Positions 23,501-34,540 of a DNA stretch of 64,000 nt are shown here, in pieces. The position numbers and the translations under genes are program-made. Under the pieces are notes generated by a model. It saw only the letters and a list, made by a program, of their open reading frames with translations. It was not told the origin of the DNA and searched no databases. This stretch comes from Chrysopilus asiliformis (lineage: Eukaryota > Arthropoda > Insecta > Diptera > Rhagionidae). The stretch spans positions 23,252,661 through 23,316,660 of the forward strand of contig OZ035961.1 in NCBI GenBank assembly GCA_964034945.1. The letters run 5' to 3'. The number at the start of each line of letters is the position of its first letter. The stretch's first letter is position 1.

Positions 23501-24219
23501 ACTTTGTAATGAAAATTCGCGTTAATTGCTCTTTCCATGAGTTCTAGCAAACAACCGTCATAGCCATGAAAATAGAAACGTTTATTTTTCCGACTTGGAT
23601 CAATTACTGCAACAAGTCGTGGTAAATCTGTAGATGCGAAAATCGTAACTTTAGATTTGTGTAGGTTTTTTGTTTTATCCTTGAATAATTCCATTTTTAT
23701 TTCACATTGGCCAGAAGCGTTAAATTCAATCGGTATGGAAATAAGTTTTTCACTTAAATATGGATTATATGAAATCATTAAAAAATTTAATTCTTTCACA
23801 ATCAGGATTCCAACATTTACTATTCCATAATTCCATAACTTTTTCAAATAATTCTTTACGTCGTTTAAGGATATTGAGCTTTTTTTCACAATGCATAAAA
23901 GTTTCGTATTCCGTTCTCCAATATCAATAGTGGTTTGAAAAGCACCAAAAATCTTTTTAGGACTATATAATTCTGAAGTAATCATAATATTCAGAGCTAC
24001 ACTTTTGTGTACATTTTTCAAAATAATATCGTTTTTGTCGAGATTTATTGTTGTTACACTCATGTAATTATCGGAAGCGATCTTTTGAATTTCCGTTGCA
24101 ATATCACTCGACGATTGTTCAAAATAAATGGCCGCCGTTGAAGATTGGGCAGCTTGTAAAATAAACTGCATACAGATAAGAAAATTGCCAGTATTATTGA
24201 AAGTTTCAATAGGAAACAT
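20580..24219 (-). CDS. divergent ionotropic receptor (IR), copy A
   Basis: Ionotropic receptors are variant glutamate-receptor-like cation channels of insect chemosensory neurons. The model has four exons on the minus strand: 24219-23402, 22501-21977, 21914-21733 and 20971-20580, giving about 638 residues. Junction phases close exactly (CG+G, AA+A, G+TT). Visible parts: N-terminal domain about 1-185; first ligand-binding lobe about 190-320 (STDLPRLVAV, then FHGYDGCLLELMERAINANF); a membrane segment about 324-344; the segment WFAIQIFSSVMAAAIFQTL about 383-407, equivalent to the channel-lining M3; second lobe starting NIDTIQELADSNMTIYC; last membrane helix about 574-601; and a very basic tail. 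The start at ATG 24219 is chosen because copy B begins at the same residue and has an in-frame stop upstream. No typical signal peptide follows this ATG, so a short upstream exon could be missing. The copy appears intact. Confidence 0.85.
21013..21713. mobile_element. TTGTCCATAAA-end element within intron 3 of receptor A
   Basis: The left end GGGGTTGTCCATAAAATATT and the right end AAAAGCGTGATGCATTTTATGGACAACC pair at their tips. The inside contains a nested dispersed repeat with the phrase GGATCGGATTGAGCTAGC and a TGTCTGTCTGTC tract (21230-21300). A homopolymer of 11 C lies near 21550. Confidence 0.5.
22697..22901. mobile_element. TTGTCCATAAA-end MITE in intron 1 of receptor A
   Basis: The left end GGGTTTGTCCATAAAATACG and the right end GCGTAACGTATTTTGTGGAC are imperfect inverted repeats about 205 bp apart. 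The inside has the GTGGATGGGGGAAGG-type G-rich block shared by other copies. It is non-coding. Confidence 0.6.
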
Positions 24220-25102
24220 TTTGATATTCTCAACTTTACTGTTGAACTGTTTTGGAATATCCTTAAACACAAATTTTATAAAAGGATTTTTAAAATATTA
24301 TTAAATTTAATTATAGGCTCTAAAAAGTTTTATTACTACTAGCTGACGTTAGTGCGAATGCTTTTTGTACAAAATACATAGTTTTGTTGCAATTAAAGGA
24401 TGTCCTAGTAAATCACTGGGCAAAAAACTGCAATTAAAACTTTTTAATCAATAAAAATTAATTTGGTTTATAAATTGCCCACATTTTACTTTAAAAGCTA
24501 TACATAAAAGCCATTAAATATTCGAATTAAGCCTCTTTATTTTAATTGCAATTCCTTTAATTTACATTCAGTTAGATTTATGGATCAAAATAAATCTACA
24601 ATAATGGTTACGACAAATACATAGTAATTTCTTCAAAGAATAACATCAGATAACTACTAGCCTTTATACCCGATATTCGAACAAGAATTTAAAATCTGTT
24701 TTTGGGTGATCCCTGAAATATGATTAGAATTTTTAAATTGAACGAAGAAATGTGTAAATGATAATTATAATACTAGTAGCTTGCATAGCCATTATTGCCA
24801 GGTCAAAGTTTTCTAAAATACGCCTTTTATCATCGTTTCAAATCCCCAATGCTTAAGGCGACTATACATATCAAAATGGCGTGACAGATCATCCAAATTT
24901 AGGCAGGTTGTATTGCTTAAAACTTGAGAACCGCTGAGCCGATTTGAGTGAAATTTCCAGGAGAGCTTACTGGCATCAGTTTTTTTTCGCTATTATTCTC
25001 TTAATACTTTTATTGATCCTTTAACCTTTAATAGATGTTTTGAAACTTTAAAGATATCTTGGCGTAGTTTAGTGCGAGGCCGGTGGGCGAGAAAAACGAC
25101 TG
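24220..25102. other. intergenic between receptor A and the giant inverted repeat
   Basis: This is the 5' flank of receptor A. About 50 bases directly upstream of the ATG resemble the same region of copy B, so they belong to the duplicated unit. Beyond that it is AT-rich with no recognised feature. Confidence 0.5.
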
Positions 25103-25794
25103 ACAAGGAACCTTTTTCAGGTGTCCGCCTCCGATTCTCTTCGCATTCACATATGTTATAGTACTCAAAAAACTAAGCGACACGTATTTTTTTATATCTG
25201 CGGATATTCGGTTTTAAGGGGGGAAACCCCCCCTCGAAAATCCTGCGAAAAATCGATTTTTGGCCATAACACGGCAACCAATAGTCCGATTTGAACGAAA
25301 CCAAAACGAAAAGTTTTCTTTTTGCGAGAAGAATGAAACTGCGAAAAGAAAAATTTAAAATTACTATGATAGGGTAGAGGAACCAATATTCGACCATGGT
25401 TTTTCAGCTCCCCTCCCCCCTATAATTGCCGCGCTTTAAAACTGATTACATATTTTGAAAGGCCTATCAAAACTAAAGTTTACCTGTTTTTGCATTTGAC
25501 CGGAAAAAGTCAAATAATAGGGTAAGTCACCCTGTTTCCATCCCTTGTCAAACTAATTTTTTCACAATAAATTTTCATCCAATTGGTAAAGAACTTTCAT
25601 GAGCAAGACGTGTTTTTTATATCGACAGACATTCGAGTTTATGGCAAAATTTGGGAGGGGAGGCTTTCTGAACCGTGTACAAGTAACGTTCACTTAAAAG
25701 CAAATTCAAAAACTGCAGCAAATACAGCACTGCTTTTTGTTCTCAAGGTAATGAAGTATTCTTTCGAACGGCACTACAATCCTAAATACATATT

Positions 25795-25979
25795 GGGCCA
25801 GATACTCGATACCCTAGCAAGCAAGCAAGCAATGATTTTTTGCTGAATAGCAAGAAATGGCATATTCGATCAATTTTCTCTGGCAAGCAAGGAATAAATC
25901 AACGAAGAATTTGCGATAAAACCCGCCATTTTTGCTAGCTAGCAAGTTGCGATTTGCTAGAGAATCGAGTATCTGGCCC
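25795..25979. mobile_element. 185-bp MITE nested in the left arm
   Basis: Ends GGGCCAGATACTCGAT and ATCGAGTATCTGGCCC are perfect inverted repeats. The right arm of the giant repeat preserves the empty site: CATATTATG there corresponds to CAT-ATT-element-ATT-ATG here. This gives a clean 3-bp ATT target duplication (25792-25794 and 25980-25982). The interior has GCAAGCAAGCAAG tracts. The superfamily is not assigned; 3-bp duplications occur in PIF/Harbinger and some CACTA relatives. Confidence 0.88.
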
Positions 25980-26080
25980 ATTATGCTTTTGGGTTAAAGG
26001 GTGATACAAAAGAGAATTTTTTTTTAATTTTTCTACTTTTTTATATATGTATTTTATATTTCAGCAAAAAAAATCCTTTT

Positions 26081-26416
26081 TTATGAGTTAAACTTACACC
26101 TAAGAAACAACATAATCAAATTACAATCACTGGTACATAACCAGTTACCTTCTCCCTGATATATAAACTTATTTCGATACTCTTGGTATAAAAGTGGTAA
26201 CATTTCCCAAATGCCCAATGAGTTTGAAAATCTTGTAGACTTCGCATTTAAAAAAATTTCCCAGCCACTATATGAAATTGACGGTTGTTCAGAAGTTGCA
26301 GTTGTAACTTGGTCATGGTGCAAGAAATCATTACGCTTCAAGCATTTTTTTTGACGAATACCACTTTTGCTCAAAATATGAAGAATAATAAGCTTTTTTA
26401 GTTTGATCAGTATCAA
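26081..26416 (-). other. open frame in the loop of the inverted repeat
   Basis: An open frame of about 111 codons lies in the single-copy loop. I recognise no family; the visible sequence (SISYSGWEIFLNAKSTRFSN, WEMLPLLYQEYRNKFIYQ) has a normal amino-acid mix, unlike the Lys/Phe/Ile-rich chance frames around it. If the structure is a transposon this would be where a remnant of its gene could lie. There is no splice evidence. Confidence 0.2.
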
Positions 26417-27689
26417 TTATTGTTATCAAATAAATTAATAAAAAAATAAATTGAAATGATAAATAAAAAATAATAATACTAGAGGCCGTTGTTTTGATTT
26501 CAAGGTTCGAAGGAAAGTTTGCAGTAGATAAAAAAAAAACTTCAATTGGATTTCGACAAAATTTTTATATTTTACATATATGAAAACATTAACACATTTT
26601 AGACCATAGCTCAGCAATCACAGCATATAAAATGATGATTATGCCAGTTTTTGAAAGCTAATCTTCTCAGTTTCTTAGGAAAAAAGAGCATCTATAAAAA
26701 TGTATCGTTTTGTGGATTTTTTTCGCTGAAGTATAAATATATAAAAAAGTAGAAAAATTTAAAAAAAAAATCTCTTTTGTATCACCCTTTAACCCAAAAG
26801 CATAATATGTATTTAGGATTGTAGTGCCGTTCGAAAGAATACTTCATTACCTTGAGAACAAAAAGCAGTGCTGTATTTGCTGCAGTTTTTGAATTTGCTT
26901 TTAAGTGAACGTTACTTGTACACGGTTCAGAAAGCCTCCCCTCCCAAATTTTGCCATAAACTCGAATGTCTGTCGATATAAAAAACACGTCTTGCTCATG
27001 AAAGTTCTTTACCAATTGGATGAAAATTTATTGTGAAAAAATTAGTTTGACAAGGGATGGAAACAGGGTGACTTACCCTATTATTTGACTTTTTCCGGTC
27101 AAATGCAAAAACAGGTAAACTTTAGTTTTGATAGGCCTTTAAAAATATGTAATCAGTTTTAAAGCTCGGCAATTATAGGGGGGAGGGGAGCTGAAAAACC
27201 ATGGTCGAATATTGGTTCCTCTACCCTATCATAGTAATTTCATAGCAGTTTCATTCTTCTCGCAAAAAGAAAACTTTTCGTTTTGGTTTCGTTCAAATCG
27301 GACTATTGGTTGCCGTGTTATGGCCAAAAATCGATTTTTCGCAGGATTTTCGAGGGGGGGTTTCCCCCCTTAAAACCGAATATCCGCAGATATAAAAAAA
27401 TACGTGTCGCTTAGTTTTTTGAGTACTATAACATATGTGAATGCGAAGAGAATCGGAGGCGGACACCTCAAAAAGGTTCCTTGTGAGACGGAAGGACGAA
27501 TACCGAAGCGCTTATCGACTTGGACTGCGAAGCGGTCAGGAGCGAAGCTCTTAGTACAAATATAAAAAAAAACATAACAAAAGCTATAATTGCCAATCTG
27601 GCAATTATTGAAAACCCGTATGGTGATATTCGTATCAAAATTCGAACAGTTGTACCAAAATTCCACTTTGAAGTCAAACTTTCCAAAAA

Positions 27690-28110
27690 GATTTTTTAAA
27701 ATTTATTCCAATCGGATTTTGATGTATGGGAGTTTTATGTAGAATCATATCCTAAATAACTTTTGTTCTTGGACTTTTTTGATAACATGCACCGTTTTTG
27801 AGATATTCGCGAAAAACATTTTCGTTCCTATGGGGGGTACCCCCACCTAATGGTCCATTTTTGCCCATTAACGAACTTAGCCTCGCATTTTTCGAAAAAC
27901 GGACCTGTGCAAAATTTCAAGTCTCTAGCTCAATCCGTGCGCCCGCAATCCGCGCCACAGACAGACAGACGGACATGCAGAAATTAATTATTTTTATCAT
28001 TCTAAACACACTGGTGTAATTCATTTTTATATGTGATGACGGGATCTTGGCGTTACAAACGGTAAGGCAAAGTTAATATACCCTTTGGTTTCACCATACG
28101 GGTATAACAA
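27690..28110 (+). repeat. dispersed repeat with GACG-type tract, copy
   Basis: The order is GATGTATGGGAGTTTTATGT, then CACCGTTTTTGAGATATTCG, CCTATGGGGGGTACCCCC, AAATTTCAAGTCTCTAGCTC, CAGACAGACAGACGGACATG, ACACACTGGTGTAATTCATT and a run ending at a GTATAAC-like tail. It abuts the giant inverted repeat and precedes the 3' end of receptor B. Confidence 0.7.
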
Positions 28111-28212
28111 TAATAAAAAAGTTTTTGATTGTGCCAAACCTTTATTTTAACAAACATCGTGCTTTGATTATTTTCATTGGTAATATTATGAAGATCTTTA
28201 AAAATTATTCCT

Positions 28213-31044
28213 TTATTTTTTCAAAAATATTTTTAAGCTAGTATTTCCCAATCTTTGTTTTAGAAAAGTTAAATTCTTTCGCGAGATCCTTTTGTGAATT
28301 TTTGCAGATGGGTTTCTTTTCTTCTTCAATCTGTTCTTATCTTTCTTTTGGAAATTCCTCTTCCTATCCTTGTTCAAATTTTTTCTTCCTTTTTTCAGTT
28401 TATATGCTGTTGATATGGTAATTTCCAATAAAAATATCAATAAACTTGTTAATAAACCGGCAATAAATATTATTAAATAACCATAGAAATTCGTCAAGTC
28501 GATTGGTTGTATCGTTGAAATATCTTGTCTATTAGTTTTTTTAAATAGAGTATCAGTAGTAGCTTTACATCGTTCTTCAAATCCGTGTTCTTTCAAAGCA
28601 CGAAGCCAATACAAAATGTTCTGCTTAAAAGGTGAATATTTTGAAATACTGTACGAAATTAAATTTGGAACTGTTTAAACAATAAAGAAAAGTATTTTTG
28701 AATTATTACCAAAAAGAGTATTTTCATTCAATAAATTTACCTAGATGCTCCTTTAATACATGAAAAATTGGAATTTTCCTCCCATTCCTGTATAGAAAAT
28801 CATCATATTTGAACTTAATGAGGGATTCTGGGACGACAAACGCTACAGTGTTTTGTAATTTGGCATACATAAAGGTTTTCATCTCATCTTCATTCAATGG
28901 AACCAAATTCTGACTAATACTTTTACTACAATTAGAAGTTTGAATGTTAAAAAGTACACAAAAAATGTCTCTTTACTTAAAATGTGAAACTTTTCTTAGA
29001 AGAAATTCGAGTAACGTATCACGGCAATAAATTGTAATATTCGAATCCGCCAATTCTTGGATCGTGTTAATATTAGGTAAATCATTATCCAAGACAAGAG
29101 TTTCAAAAATAGCCGCTGCCATAACACTTGAGAAAATTTGTATTGCAAACCATGATATGATTAGAAGTATTCTTTCTGATATGTTTTCAACATTATCGAT
29201 TGAATTTGTTGCAAGGAATATGCCTAAAGTGCTAAGTGCTACATCGCTCCATCGGGATTTTCTTACATTTAAGAATGTTCGAACAAATTTTCTCGAAAGC
29301 AGTACTGAAACAAGAATCACGGTGTATCCCTTGAGGATATTCACTTTGAAAATTCCAATTTCCCAAAAAGATTTGGCATTTACGTTTGGTACCATAACAC
29401 AAATATCATCGATGATGTCAGTATAAATTCGAGTGTGGTTTCCCTTTTTTGATTTCCTAACATTTGCCGCCCAAACAAGATCGGAGCTAAACATGTTTTT
29501 TCTAATAGAAAATTATTAATAATTTAAAATTCAATGAAATATGGTTTTATACATAGGTAGTAATTGTAAAAACCGAGAGATGATTTATGCCCAGTTGATA
29601 TTAGGCTAAATGCTGGTCGACAGTAGCTGGTAACTAGAACACAACTAATATAAAATCAGGTGTTTTTCGAATTCCCATGTAACCTTTGTAACGAAAATTA
29701 CTATGTAATCGATGTAACAAACTTATCAGTTGCCAATGAGTTGCCCTATAGTTGCAAGGCAACTTTTTACAAAATAAACGGTTTGAAACTATTGTTTTGC
29801 ACATTAATAACTTTGCACCCAGTTAGAAAGTTACTCATTTTAAACCGTTACTTTGTTACCAATTCGCAACATATCGGTTTCAAATAAGTTACTTTCGCAA
29901 CCAATTTTACACTTTCTTATTTTAAACCATTGTTTTGTTACAAATTTGCGATTCGTTGGTTGTCCTTTTCTGGCACCGTTGTACTACCGTTATATAACAA
30001 AGGCCCGTTTGCGCGTACTATTCTTAAAAAAATAAGTTACGGATAGCCTGTCATAAATCGTAGAAATTCTGGGACTTAAATAATTTAAGTTGTACATAAG
30101 TTGCTAAGTTTGGTTGGTGCAAAAGTCACTAAATTTGGTAGAGCTACTGCTAACTAGCAACAAGCCTATTGTCAATTGGGCGTTAGTGCCATTAATAAAA
30201 CATATTTATTTAAAGCTTACGGATTGATTAATTCATCATAGTTAACGAATTCTAGGTTCTCGAATGTACCGTTTATAGAACTATTTTCAATAAGATTCAA
30301 AATTTTAATTTCATTCGGTTTTGGAATTTTATAATGAAAATTCGCATTTAATGCTCTTTCAATCAATTCCAACAAACATCCATCGTAGCCGTAGAAATGA
30401 AAAGGTATATTTTTGTCGTTGGGATTAAATGCTGCGACAAGTCTCGGCATATCTGTAAATCCAAAAACTGAAATTTTAGATTTGTGTAAATCTCTTGTTT
30501 TGTCTTTGAATAATTCCATTTTCGTTTTACATTGCTGCGAAGAAATAAACTCAATCGGTATGGATATTATTTGATCACTTAAATACGGATTATATGAAAA
30601 TATTGAGAAATCATGCTTTCTTAGTATTAAGAACTCAAATTTCTCAATGCCGTAATCCCACAATTTTTCCAAATATTTCCTTATGTTATTTATGGGTATT
30701 GAGTCCTTTTTCACGATGCATAATAGTTTAATTTCTCGCACGCTGACACGTGTTGCTGTTTGAGAAACACCGAAAATCTTTTCAAGATTATATAATTCTG
30801 AAGTAATCCAAATATGTAAAGATGATCCTTTTTGTATATTTGTAAAATCGATGTCCTTTGCTTCAAGATTATATCTTGTTACGCTGATGTATCTTTCAAA
30901 TGCTATCCTTTGAATCTTCGTTGCAATATCACTCGTCGATTGTTCGAAATAAATGTCCGTCGTTGAATATTTTGCCATTTGTAAAATAAACTGCATGCAA
31001 ATGAGAAAATTGCTCGTATGATTGAAGGTTTCAACAGGAAACAT
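28213..31044 (-). CDS. divergent ionotropic receptor (IR), copy B
   Basis: This is the tandem paralogue of copy A, same strand and same four-exon plan: 31044-30221, 29501-28977, 28925-28741 and 28670-28213, about 663 residues. Exon 2 is 525 bases in both copies and all phases match (CC+A, AA+T, G+TT). Shared landmarks are the start MFPVETFNHTSNF, FHFYGYDGCLLELIERALNA in the first ligand-binding lobe, WFAIQIFSSVMAAAIFETL as the M3-like segment, INTIQELADSNITIYCR opening the second lobe, YWLRALKEHGFEERC, and a final membrane helix (FYGYLIIFIAGLLTSLLIFL). The C-terminal tail is longer than in A and extremely Lys/Arg-rich. The ATG at 31044 is supported by an in-frame stop shortly upstream. Intact. 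The role is presumably taste or smell in a sensory neuron as a tuning subunit; the ligand cannot be inferred. Confidence 0.86.
29589..30182. mobile_element. MITE-like element in intron 1 of receptor B
   Basis: The left end GCCCAGTTGATATTAGGCT and the right end (reverse complement GCCCAATTGACAATAGGCTT) are imperfect inverted repeats, followed inward by TAGCTGGTAACTAG / CTAGTTAGCAGTA. The interior repeats words such as GTTACTTTGTTACCAATTCG. A compositionally similar stretch lies at 62244-62740. No ORF of note. Confidence 0.55.
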
Positions 31045-31426
31045 TTTGATACTCTCAACTTCACTGATGGACTGCTTTAGACTATTCTAAAGCACAAAAC
31101 TTTATTGGATTTTTTTTAAATGCAGTTAGTTTTAATTATTGATGTTTTGAAATCCATTAGCCCAATAGGTTTAACCCTAAACGTTTTTTCTTATTTTTAT
31201 AATAATTACCTGCAATCAAAATGTAGCCGCTTTTGTGGAAATCTGGAGGACAATACATTCTAAAATGTCCTTGAATCATTTTAATTTATAGGTACACTAG
31301 AATGTGGATTTGTCGTTGCTGGGCGAAAGTTCTTATATGTAGCGTAAAAATACGGGGTAAAAAAAAACCTAAAAGTAACTTTCTAAACAACTTTTGCGAA
31401 AATTGCTTTAGGAAAATTGCAGTACC
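31045..31426. other. 5' flank of receptor B
   Basis: About 50 bases next to the ATG match the flank of receptor A (for example GTTGAGAGTATCAAA before the ATG). No TATA box or other promoter element could be assigned with confidence. Confidence 0.4.
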
Positions 31427-31800
31427 TTGGGTAAATATTTCAATATTTTTAGGTTAGGTTCTAAAAAATTTCATTATTCTAATTTTTCTGAGAAAGGTTA
31501 TTTGCGTTATCCTTGCTTTTCATTTGATTTTGACAAAATGTGGCTCACCGTACACATATACACTAGCTTGCGTACCGTCCTTGCCGAGTTAAGTTTTTTC
31601 AAATTTTCTTTTTTATGGTCTATGTTGTAGCTAAACTTCAGGCCAATCGGTTCAGTAGTTTCCCCGCGAAAGACCCTTACTCCCCCACCCCTCGAGCTAC
31701 TTTTTCGTATGCCTGTTGAAACCAGAACTACCACAGACACTCATACCAAATTTCAAGTCAATTGTCTATCTGAGCCAAAAGTTTTTTTTTTTTTAAAAGA
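31427..31800 (+). repeat. dispersed repeat fragment
   Basis: Contains ACACATATACACTAGCTTGC, GGCCAATCGGTTCAGTAGTT, CACTCATACCAAATTTCAAG and a run of T, in the order typical of insect interspersed repeats with a CAGACA-type motif (ACTACCACAGACACTCATAC). Frames on both strands are open by chance. Confidence 0.5.
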
Positions 31801-32099
31801 CAGATCATTTTTTCATTTTCTGCTACGGGAGATAAACTATGCATGGCCCACAGCGATAAACTTTGGGTGGGAGAGCGAAAGTTTGTGTGACAAGGGGGAA
31901 TTTTAGCTTGCTCAAATAAACAAAAATCAGCTTTGTTTTCTCAGTGTAATTTTGTTTTGCAAAAAGGATATAGCATATATCTTCGGATCAAGGTTTTTAG
32001 ATTGAGCGTTTAGAACGTTCACATCTGCAAACAAAATAAATAACCAACGAATTCCTTTCAATCATCAAATATTCAAATCGTCAAATATTCTTATAAGAA

Positions 32100-32500
32100 C
32101 AGACCGGATTTTGATTTGAAAAATCCATTTGTGTAGCGAAGGAGGAAAGGAGCGGTTCGATTTGATTAATGGAAATCATATTCTAAACACATTTCGGTTT
32201 TATAAATTTTTCGATACGGTGCACCATTTTCGAGAAAATTGTAAAAAAATGTTTCATTTGAATGGGAGGAAAAATGGTCTTAATTTACCCGTTCAAGATT
32301 TTAGCCTTGCCATTTACGAGAATCGCAACAATTCAAAATTTCAAGTGTTTAGCTCAATTCTTTCGAAGCGGGCAAAGATGCGGAAATCAAAATCCAAACA
32401 CTTTGGTGTAGTTCATTTTCATGTCCGACGATTGGTTAAATGCGTTACAAATGGTATTGGAAATCTAATATATTATTCTCACATAGAGTATTAAAAAATA
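32100..32500 (+). repeat. dispersed repeat, copy with eroded GACG tract
   Basis: Shares GGTGCACCATTTTCGAGAAA, AAATTTCAAGTGTTTAGCTC, CGGAAATCAAAATCC, TTTGGTGTAGTTCATTTTCA and ATGCGTTACAAATGGTAT with the copy at 34.5-35.2 kb. The 121-codon open frame here lies wholly within the repeat and is not a gene. Confidence 0.65.
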
Positions 32501-34540
32501 TCTACAAGTTTGAAAGCCCAAAAATCCGGTGAATAGCGTAATAATTAGATACATTTTCGTGATCAATGTTGTTAACCCCGGCAATTATGAATAACTTTGA
32601 ACTTGAAAACCCGTTGCAATGCCGAAAGAAAGTTCAATTCGAGATCTTTTCAACGTGTCTTCAATCTCATTGATGATGATGGTTTATTGTGGGTGTTAAT
32701 CGCCAATTGGTTAATTTTTAAATTATAGGCCAATTGAACCACGGTCATCATGAATGACTCCAATGTAAATTTTTTTTAATTGGATAAGGTGAAATTTCTT
32801 TGAAATGCTGTAGTCGTCAATTAGCAAAGAGTTTGGTCAATTATAGAGAAGAATTAAGGAGTGTACACGTGTTTCATGGATGATTTGATAGCTAATGCAA
32901 ATCTGTAAAATGTTTGGAGTTTTTTTCCGCCATAAAATATTCACAAGAAAGAAGTGATAACTAAATTAAGTTTATCACGAATTGCTAAACACAATTCACA
33001 CATTTCACGCCATGTATTGATGCGTAAGTGGCTGGAATATCTTCGGCGGACCACTAAAATGTTTCTGTGTCGGTAGTCAGTTCGAAGTGGTTAAAAAGTC
33101 AAATAAAACCCAATCAGGTAAGTTTTGCTGCATCCGCAAGGTGCTTGGTCATCAATGTTATAGACGGACGTATGTATAGGCAGATATTGGCCGATTATAA
33201 GTGAGTAGAAATGTCTGGAAAGTCTTAAAGAAGATCGAAGATGAAAGCAATTTGAGGGCGAAGACATTACCCACTAAATCCTCTAACTTTACCGTTGCAC
33301 AAAAATTTTCTTAACAACAGATGTCGATAAATATATAGTTGTTATATCTAAAGCCATCTCACCAAACATCTTGTAGTAAAGATTTTTACATTGCAATGGA
33401 CATTGCTTTGATATTGAAAGAAAAGTGAAATTACTGCTAAAATGAAGATGAGGTCGCGAGATGTAATGACTGAGTCGAATTGTGGTCAATTACCTGTTGG
33501 CTTTTAGAAGCCCCATTGCCCCCGCTGGGAAAAGCGACTACTTGGCCTCACCTGCCATAAGAAATTAATTCCATGGATTCGATTGATAGCAATTTTCTTG
33601 CAGTTCAATGCAAGCAAACCATATCCCAACATCAGGTAATTATCGGCTACAGTCGCAACACCTTCTGATCATTCCACATCGCACCGTTAAAAGATTCGTT
33701 TTTCAATCATTGATTTTAGACCTGCAACAAATGTTTTCTTTTTTTTTCAAGCAATTTTTTCAATTTTCAGGTGGTATTTTCGGGTAATGCCCGTAACATT
33801 GAAATTGTTTTTCAAATTGTAGCATGAATACAGTAAATTGCTTCTGTTGTATTTTTTAAAACTTTCTTATTTGAAGTTTACGGACGGGTACCAATAAATT
33901 GAGTTAATTTTATACCACGTGGACATAAAATGGGTAAATTTTTTAATTATCTCAATGAACTTTTATTGATGTTGTGAACTTTCGTGGTTAATTGAATAAA
34001 TCAATTTTGTTTCATTCATATTTTAATACATTTAATGACTTAGCCAACAAGTTACCACACCTGACGAAAATCGTAAAACAGATTAAGGCTCAGTACAAAT
34101 TCCTGGTGCTACAAAATATGAAATTCTTACATTACGCAAACGATCACTAAGGCAAAGGTTTTCGAAATGTGGTAATTGGGGAAGGGGGGTGGATCGGGGT
34201 TTGATGTTTTATATCCCTGATTTATAACACGAAGCTGTGCCCTTTCGAAGACTTTAAAATATCACTCGGGAGTTTTCGGGCCACGAAAGGAAAACCTTTT
34301 TTTTCCTTAAAGTTTTTTAGTTATTTAACATTTTCAGCATTCTAAATCTTATATAAAAAACTTTAACTCGACAAAGATGCGTATGCAAGCTAGTTTCATT
34401 ATAAAAGTCAACTTTTTTTAGCAAATTTTTTTCACACAAAAAAAAACAACCAATACTACACCGAACCAATTGGGCCTTTTTTTCACAATGACGCGACGGC
34501 ACAATGATCAGAAATGGTTAAAATCGAAAGTATTTAGTCA
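32501..34540. other. no recognised gene; possible decayed retroelement
   Basis: A stretch at 32640-33260 is less AT-rich. In one plus-strand frame, 32669 onward reads IDDDGLLWV, resembling the start of the integrase zinc-finger region of BEL/Pao or gypsy polyproteins, but stops follow quickly. Nothing else could be supported. Confidence 0.25.

Larger units (their letters stand above)
25103..27484. repeat. 2.4-kb near-perfect inverted repeat (fold-back)
   Basis: The left arm 25103 to about 26080 and the right arm about 26716-27484 are nearly identical reverse complements; landmarks are ACAAGGAACCTTTTT at the outer tips and CTACTTTTTTATATA at the inner ends. Arm length without the nested MITE is about 770-790 bp. 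The loop is about 635 bp. Both arms contain the same 71-codon open frame (KNFHEQDVFFISTDIRVYG), of which no family is recognised. A small indel (left TGCGAAAAGAAAAATTTAAA, absent on the right) and a few substitutions separate the arms. It could be a fold-back transposon or two head-to-head repeat copies. It lies exactly between the two receptor genes. Confidence 0.9.

Noticed and set aside
25583..25846. ORF KNFHEQDVFFISTDIRVYG present identically on both strands (also 26782-27015)
   Set aside because: Duplicate only because it lies in both arms of the inverted repeat; it starts at a non-ATG codon, has no family, and has no splice or start evidence.
29064..29426. Plus-strand 120-codon ORF
   Set aside because: Antisense shadow of exon 2 of receptor B.
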